From contig NZ_JAEMNV010000001.1 of the NCBI RefSeq assembly GCF_016482825.1, forward strand, positions 62,001 to 126,000: 64,000 bases of DNA, in the 5' to 3' direction. The translations under genes and the position numbers were made by a program. Positions 60,551 to 64,000 of the stretch are shown piece by piece (the stretch's first letter is position 1; each line of letters starts with the position of its first letter). The stretch is from Antrihabitans stalagmiti (lineage in GTDB: Bacteria; Actinomycetota; Actinomycetes; Mycobacteriales; Mycobacteriaceae). Below the pieces are notes generated by a model. The model saw nothing but the letters and a program-made list of their open reading frames with translations. It was not told where the DNA came from and did not search any database.

Positions 60551-62260
60551 ATGCGCCGCGCGTACGTGAGTCTGATCGCTGCCGGTGCCCTGGCCGCCGG
60601 CACGGTTACCGGTTGTTCGAGTGAAAGCCAAGTTCCGTCCATCGGGTACGCGGTCGACAGCGTGATCACCACCTACAACGGAAATACTGCCGAAGGTGCC
60701 TTCAGCGCTGCGGCACAAGCGTTTCCACGGGTGCTGACGGGCTTCAGCTACACGGGTCCGCAGGGTGGGACGTTGATGGACACCGACTACGGCACGGCAA
60801 GCGTCGTACCCGGAGAAGCGCTGACCATTCAGTACCGCCTCGACCCGGCGGGCGTGTACTCCGACGGCATACCCACCTCGTGCGAGGACATGGCACTCGC
60901 GTGGGCTGCGCGCAGCGGAAAGTTCACGCGCACGAACGACGACGGCGACCAGGTGCCGATGTTCGACGCAGCCTCGACTGCCGGTTACTCCGATATCGAA
61001 CGGGTCGATTGCCAGCCAGGTTCGAAAGACGCCAAGGTCGTCTTCCGGCCCGGGAGAGGCTTCGCGGAGTGGAAGTCGCTTTTCGGTGCAACGGAATTGC
61101 TGCCCGCGCACGTCGCGACACGGGTCGCAGGGGTCGCGAACATCGTCTCGGTCTTGCAGTCCGGTGACAACGACGAGCTCGGCAGGATCGCCGATTTCTG
61201 GAACAACGGCTGGAAGCTGACTCCGGGCCCGCTCGATCTGTCACTGTTGCCGTCCTCGGGTCCGTATCGAGTCGAATCCTTCAGCGCAGAAGACGGTTTG
61301 GTGCTCGTGGCGAACGAACGCTGGTGGGGTAACGCACCGGCGACGCCACGAATCGTGTTGTTCGGCAGGAACAACGACGTGAAGGCCAAGATCGAGGCCA
61401 ACGCCGTCGAGGTGCTCGACATCGGCGCAAAGTCGGTGGGCGACCTCGACCTTGCAGGGTTCGATGCGTCCAACGAACCGTCGCGCAGTTCCGAACAGCT
61501 GATGCTCGCGACCTCGGGGGTATTCCAATCCGCCGATGCGCGTAGGGCATTCGCGCTGTGCGTGCCGCGGAAGAAGCTCTTCGACGAACTCGGTCACCCC
61601 GACTACAACCGGACCCAGGGCCTCGGTTCGGGGGTGCTCAACTCGCGCACCGTGCAGTCCGACACCTTGATCTACGGACCCGTTGCCGCTGCCGAAGGCG
61701 GAAAGTACAGCAACGCAGACGTTCCGGGTTCGACCGCCGCACTTGCCGCTGCAGGCGAGCAGAACCCAACTGTCCGAATCGGCTACACCGCGCCCGACGA
61801 ACGTCGAGCGCAAACGGTTCGGGTCATCGCAGAGGCGTGTAAGGACGCGGGTATCACGGTGCAGGACGTGTCGTCGCCGCAGTTCACACCGCTTGCACTG
61901 CGCGACGGTCAGGTCGACGCGTTGCTCGGCGGTACCGCGTCGGTCGAGGGTCCGGCGGGGTCGGGCGTCAACACCGATGCATTGGTTTCGCTGCGTGGCG
62001 GCGCGGGGATCAACTATTCGAAGTTCGACAACCCGCGCTACAACGACCTCGTCGACCAGCTGCTGACCAACGGTGCAGGCGACGTCCAGATGCGGCTGTC
62101 AAGCGAGGCAGAAGCATTGCTGTGGAGCGAGATGCCGTCGATACCGCTGTTCGATTCGCCGCGGACGTTCGCCTTCGCAGACGGTTTGGCGTCCGGCGTC
62201 GTCAATCCGACCAAAGCAGGCGCGGGCTGGAACATGGATCGCTGGGTCCTGAAGAAATGA
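60551..62260 (+). CDS. ABC transporter family 5 substrate-binding lipoprotein
   Basis: A 569-residue extracytoplasmic solute-binding protein. The lipoprotein signal ends at GTVTGCSS (Cys about residue 20). Peptide-binding family 5 features include FDAAS and LVLVANERWWGNAPATPRI. It corresponds in position to M. tuberculosis Rv2585c. No permease or ATPase gene is nearby, so it probably works with a remote transporter or has another envelope role. It starts 1 bp after secF and its stop overlaps apt (ATGA). Confidence 0.88.
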   Translation: MRRAYVSLIAAGALAAGTVTGCSSESQVPSIGYAVDSVITTYNGNTAEGAFSAAAQAFPRVLTGFSYTGPQGGTLMDTDYGTASVVPGEALTIQYRLDPAGVYSDGIPTSCEDMALAWAARSGKFTRTNDDGDQVPMFDAASTAGYSDIERVDCQPGSKDAKVVFRPGRGFAEWKSLFGATELLPAHVATRVAGVANIVSVLQSGDNDELGRIADFWNNGWKLTPGPLDLSLLPSSGPYRVESFSAEDGLVLVANERWWGNAPATPRIVLFGRNNDVKAKIEANAVEVLDIGAKSVGDLDLAGFDASNEPSRSSEQLMLATSGVFQSADARRAFALCVPRKKLFDELGHPDYNRTQGLGSGVLNSRTVQSDTLIYGPVAAAEGGKYSNADVPGSTAALAAAGEQNPTVRIGYTAPDERRAQTVRVIAEACKDAGITVQDVSSPQFTPLALRDGQVDALLGGTASVEGPAGSGVNTDALVSLRGGAGINYSKFDNPRYNDLVDQLLTNGAGDVQMRLSSEAEALLWSEMPSIPLFDSPRTFAFADGLASGVVNPTKAGAGWNMDRWVLKK

Positions 62261-62796
62261 CCGAGAGCGCGGCGCAGGCGGTCGACCGGCTCACGCGCTG
62301 GGCACCCGATTTTCCGGTGCCGGGCGTGCGCTTCGCTGACCTGACGCCGGTGTTCGCCGACGCTGCCGGACTCGATGCTCTCGTCCGTCCGCTTGCCGAA
62401 CTCGCACCCGATGCAGATGTCGTCGCAGGCATCGATGCACGAGGCTTTCTCATCGGTGGTGCTGTCGCTGTCGCAAAACGCTGCGGCGTGCTCGCCGTGC
62501 GAAAGAGCGGCAAACTTCCGCCTCCGGTCATCGCCAGGCGATATGCACTCGAGTACGGCACCGCGACGCTCGAGATACCCGCCGACGGCATCGAACTTCG
62601 CGGTCGCAAGGTCCTGCTTCTCGACGACGTCCTCGCCACCGGCGGCACCCTCGTCGCAGCCGCGGAGTTGCTGACCGACGCAGGCGCCGACGTCGTTACG
62701 CTTGCCGTAGTGCTCGAGCTGACCGCACTCGCCGGGCGCGAAAAGGTCGAACGCGAGCTGCCAACGGTGCCTCTGCAGTCTCTCGTCCGGATCTGA
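62257..62796 (+). CDS. apt: Adenine phosphoribosyltransferase
   Basis: A 179-residue PRPP-dependent transferase. The PRPP-binding motif is VLLLDDVLATGGTL, and PDFPVPGVRFADLTPVF and AGIDARGFLIGGAVA are the adenine-binding hood region of Apt. It salvages adenine to AMP. It precedes rel, as in M. tuberculosis, linking purine salvage to (p)ppGpp metabolism. The start ATG overlaps the upstream lipoprotein gene. Confidence 0.94.
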   Translation: MTESAAQAVDRLTRWAPDFPVPGVRFADLTPVFADAAGLDALVRPLAELAPDADVVAGIDARGFLIGGAVAVAKRCGVLAVRKSGKLPPPVIARRYALEYGTATLEIPADGIELRGRKVLLLDDVLATGGTLVAAAELLTDAGADVVTLAVVLELTALAGREKVERELPTVPLQSLVRI

Positions 62797-62871
62797 GGGA
62801 CTAAAGTTGAACGAAGCGATGTTGTCGTCGCGCACCGGGGGTCGAACACTCTGCGGATGAGGAGGTGAGGC

Positions 62872-64000
62872 ATGACTCAGCATCTCGATGGCGCAAGCGT
62901 GGACACCCCTGAGGTGGACACCACTCATGTGGAACGCGCCGAGACCAAGGAGCCGAAGGAGTCGCCGGAACCTGCGGCGGCCGAGGTTGCCACTCCTGCA
63001 CCCGTTCCGACCTCTGCGTCGCGACGCGTCCGTGCCAGGCTTGCGCGCCGCATCACGGCCCAACGCCATGCCGCCGTCAAACCGCAGCTCGAACCCCTCG
63101 TCGCGGTCCATCGCGAGTTGTATCCGAAGGCCAACCTGGCGTTGCTGCAGCGCGCCTACGACGTTGCAGACGACAAGCACGCGAATCAGATGCGGAAGTC
63201 GGGCGACCCGTACATCACGCATCCTCTTGCTGTTGCCAGCATTCTTGCCGAACTCGGCATGGACACGATCACCCTCGTTGCCGCCTTGCTGCACGACACC
63301 GTCGAAGACACCGGTTACTCGCTGCAGCAGCTGACCGAGGATTTCGGCGACGAAGTCGCGCACCTGGTCGACGGTGTGACCAAACTCGACAAGGTCAACC
63401 TCGGGAACGCTGCCGAAGCGGAAACCATTCGCAAGATGATCATCGCGATGGCACGGGATCCGCGCGTCCTCGTCATCAAGGTTGCCGACCGGTTGCACAA
63501 CATGCGGACCATGCGGTTCCTGCCTCCGGAGAAGCAGGCTCGCAAGGCGAAGGAAACACTCGAAGTCATTGCGCCGCTAGCGCATCGGCTCGGTATGGCG
63601 ACGGTCAAGTGGGAGCTGGAGGATCTGTCGTTCGCGATCCTGCACCCGAAGAAGTACGACGAGATCGTCCGTCTCGTCGCCGACCGTGCCCCGTCGCGCG
63701 ATACCTATCTAGCCAAGGTCCGGGCGGAGATCAATTCGACTCTGAACCAGTCGCGAATCAGCGCGGTCGTCGAGGGTCGCCCGAAGCACTACTGGTCGAT
63801 CTATCAGAAGATGATCGTCAAAGGCCGCGACTTCGACGACATTCACGATCTGGTCGGTGTGCGGATCCTGTGCGACGAGATCCGTGACTGCTACGCCGCT
63901 GTCGGCGTCGTGCATTCGCTGTGGCAGCCGATGGCAGGGCGGTTCAAGGACTACATCGCACAGCCGCGCTACGGGGTCTATCAGTCGCTGCACACCACCG
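62872..64000 (+). CDS. rel: Bifunctional (p)ppGpp synthetase/hydrolase Rel (3' end outside window)
   Basis: The first 376 codons of a RelA/SpoT-type gene; the rest lies beyond the window edge. A Glu/Pro/Ala/Thr-rich N-terminal extension of about 55 residues is followed by the HD hydrolase domain with [11 protein letters not shown] and the catalytic HDTVED motif. The synthetase domain follows, with [12 protein letters not shown] and the [17 protein letters not shown] segment. Both activities look intact in the visible part. It sets the stringent response alarmone level. GGAGGTGAGG precedes the ATG. Confidence 0.95.
   Translation, partial: MTQHLDGASVDTPEVDTTHVERAETKEPKESPEPAAAEVATPAPVPTSASRRVRARLARRITAQRHAAVKPQLEPLVAVHRELYPKANLALLQRAYDVADDKHANQMRKSGDPYITHPLAVASILAELGMDTITLVAALLHDTVEDTGYSLQQLTEDFGDEVAHLVDGVTKLDKVNLGNAAEAETIRKMIIAMARDPRVLVIKVADRLHNMRTMRFLPPEKQARKAKETLEVIAPLAHRLGMATVKWELEDLSFAILHPKKYDEIVRLVADRAPSRDTYLAKVRAEINSTLNQSRISAVVEGRPKHYWSIYQKMIVKGRDFDDIHDLVGVRILCDEIRDCYAAVGVVHSLWQPMAGRFKDYIAQPRYGVYQSLHTT

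Noticed and set aside
62038-63498. A 486-codon open frame on the minus strand over apt and rel
   Set aside because: Both apt and rel are certain on the plus strand; the minus frame shows no domain.
1-64000. CRISPR arrays, tRNA or rRNA genes, insertion sequences, prophage
   Set aside because: Looked for spaced direct repeats, transposase or integrase motifs and tRNA-like cloverleaf ends by eye and saw none; a covariance-model scan would be needed to exclude small RNAs.

Overview
The window is a high-GC actinobacterial chromosome segment with dense genes, many GTG starts and many 1-4 bp start/stop overlaps. The second half reproduces a gene order known from Mycobacterium tuberculosis (thrS, HIT, pgsA, patA, pimA, Nudix, pdxS, tesB, pdxT, yebC, ruvCAB, yajC-secDF, solute-binding lipoprotein, apt, rel). 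The accessory content (PrpF/MatC, F420-type enzymes, phosphoketolase, GH65) points to Rhodococcus or a close mycolic-acid relative. No rRNA, tRNA, CRISPR array, insertion sequence or prophage was recognised.

Layout. 1-6.6 kb: a DHA2-like MFS transporter with a small secreted partner, a LysR regulator, a PrpF-family isomerase and a MatC-like dicarboxylate carrier, then an unknown gene behind a long perfect hairpin. 6.9-10.7 kb: a five-gene overlapping operon (small membrane protein, ABC ATPase, permease, histidine kinase, response regulator). 10.7-13.4 kb: a lipoprotein, an ArsR-SRPBCC pair and an enoyl-CoA hydratase. 13.4-15.7 kb: a three-part oxygenase fusing an AurF-type diiron domain to a flavin reductase and a 2Fe-2S ferredoxin. 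16-19.3 kb: a PAS-GAF-GGDEF-EAL protein, an HspR-like regulator and two small stress genes with SigF/SigB-type promoters. 19.4-24.6 kb: DUF445 and Abi-alpha-like proteins, DUF998, an F420-type LLM oxidoreductase and a DoxX-like protein.

24.7-31.8 kb is a minus-strand disaccharide module: ROK regulator, sugar porter, PfkB kinase, GH65 phosphorylase and beta-phosphoglucomutase. The expected flow is uptake, phosphorolysis to beta-glucose 1-phosphate, then conversion to glucose 6-phosphate. 31.8-33.6 kb: a MarR/DJ-1 operon with a duplicated start region, and a deazaflavin-type nitroreductase bracketed by two copies of a hairpin repeat. 33.7-42.5 kb: lipoproteins, type II NADH dehydrogenase, phosphoketolase, universal stress protein and small membrane proteins.

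42.5-64 kb is the conserved core. ThrS to the Nudix protein covers tRNA charging and the early steps of phosphatidylinositol mannoside synthesis. PdxS and PdxT make pyridoxal phosphate. YebC and an SOS-boxed ruvCAB follow, then the YajC-SecD-SecF translocase accessory complex, a lipoprotein, Apt, and a Rel gene cut by the window edge.

A recurring feature is a TANNNT element 6-7 nt before the start codon of monocistronic or first genes, the signature of leaderless transcription. It was used to choose several starts.
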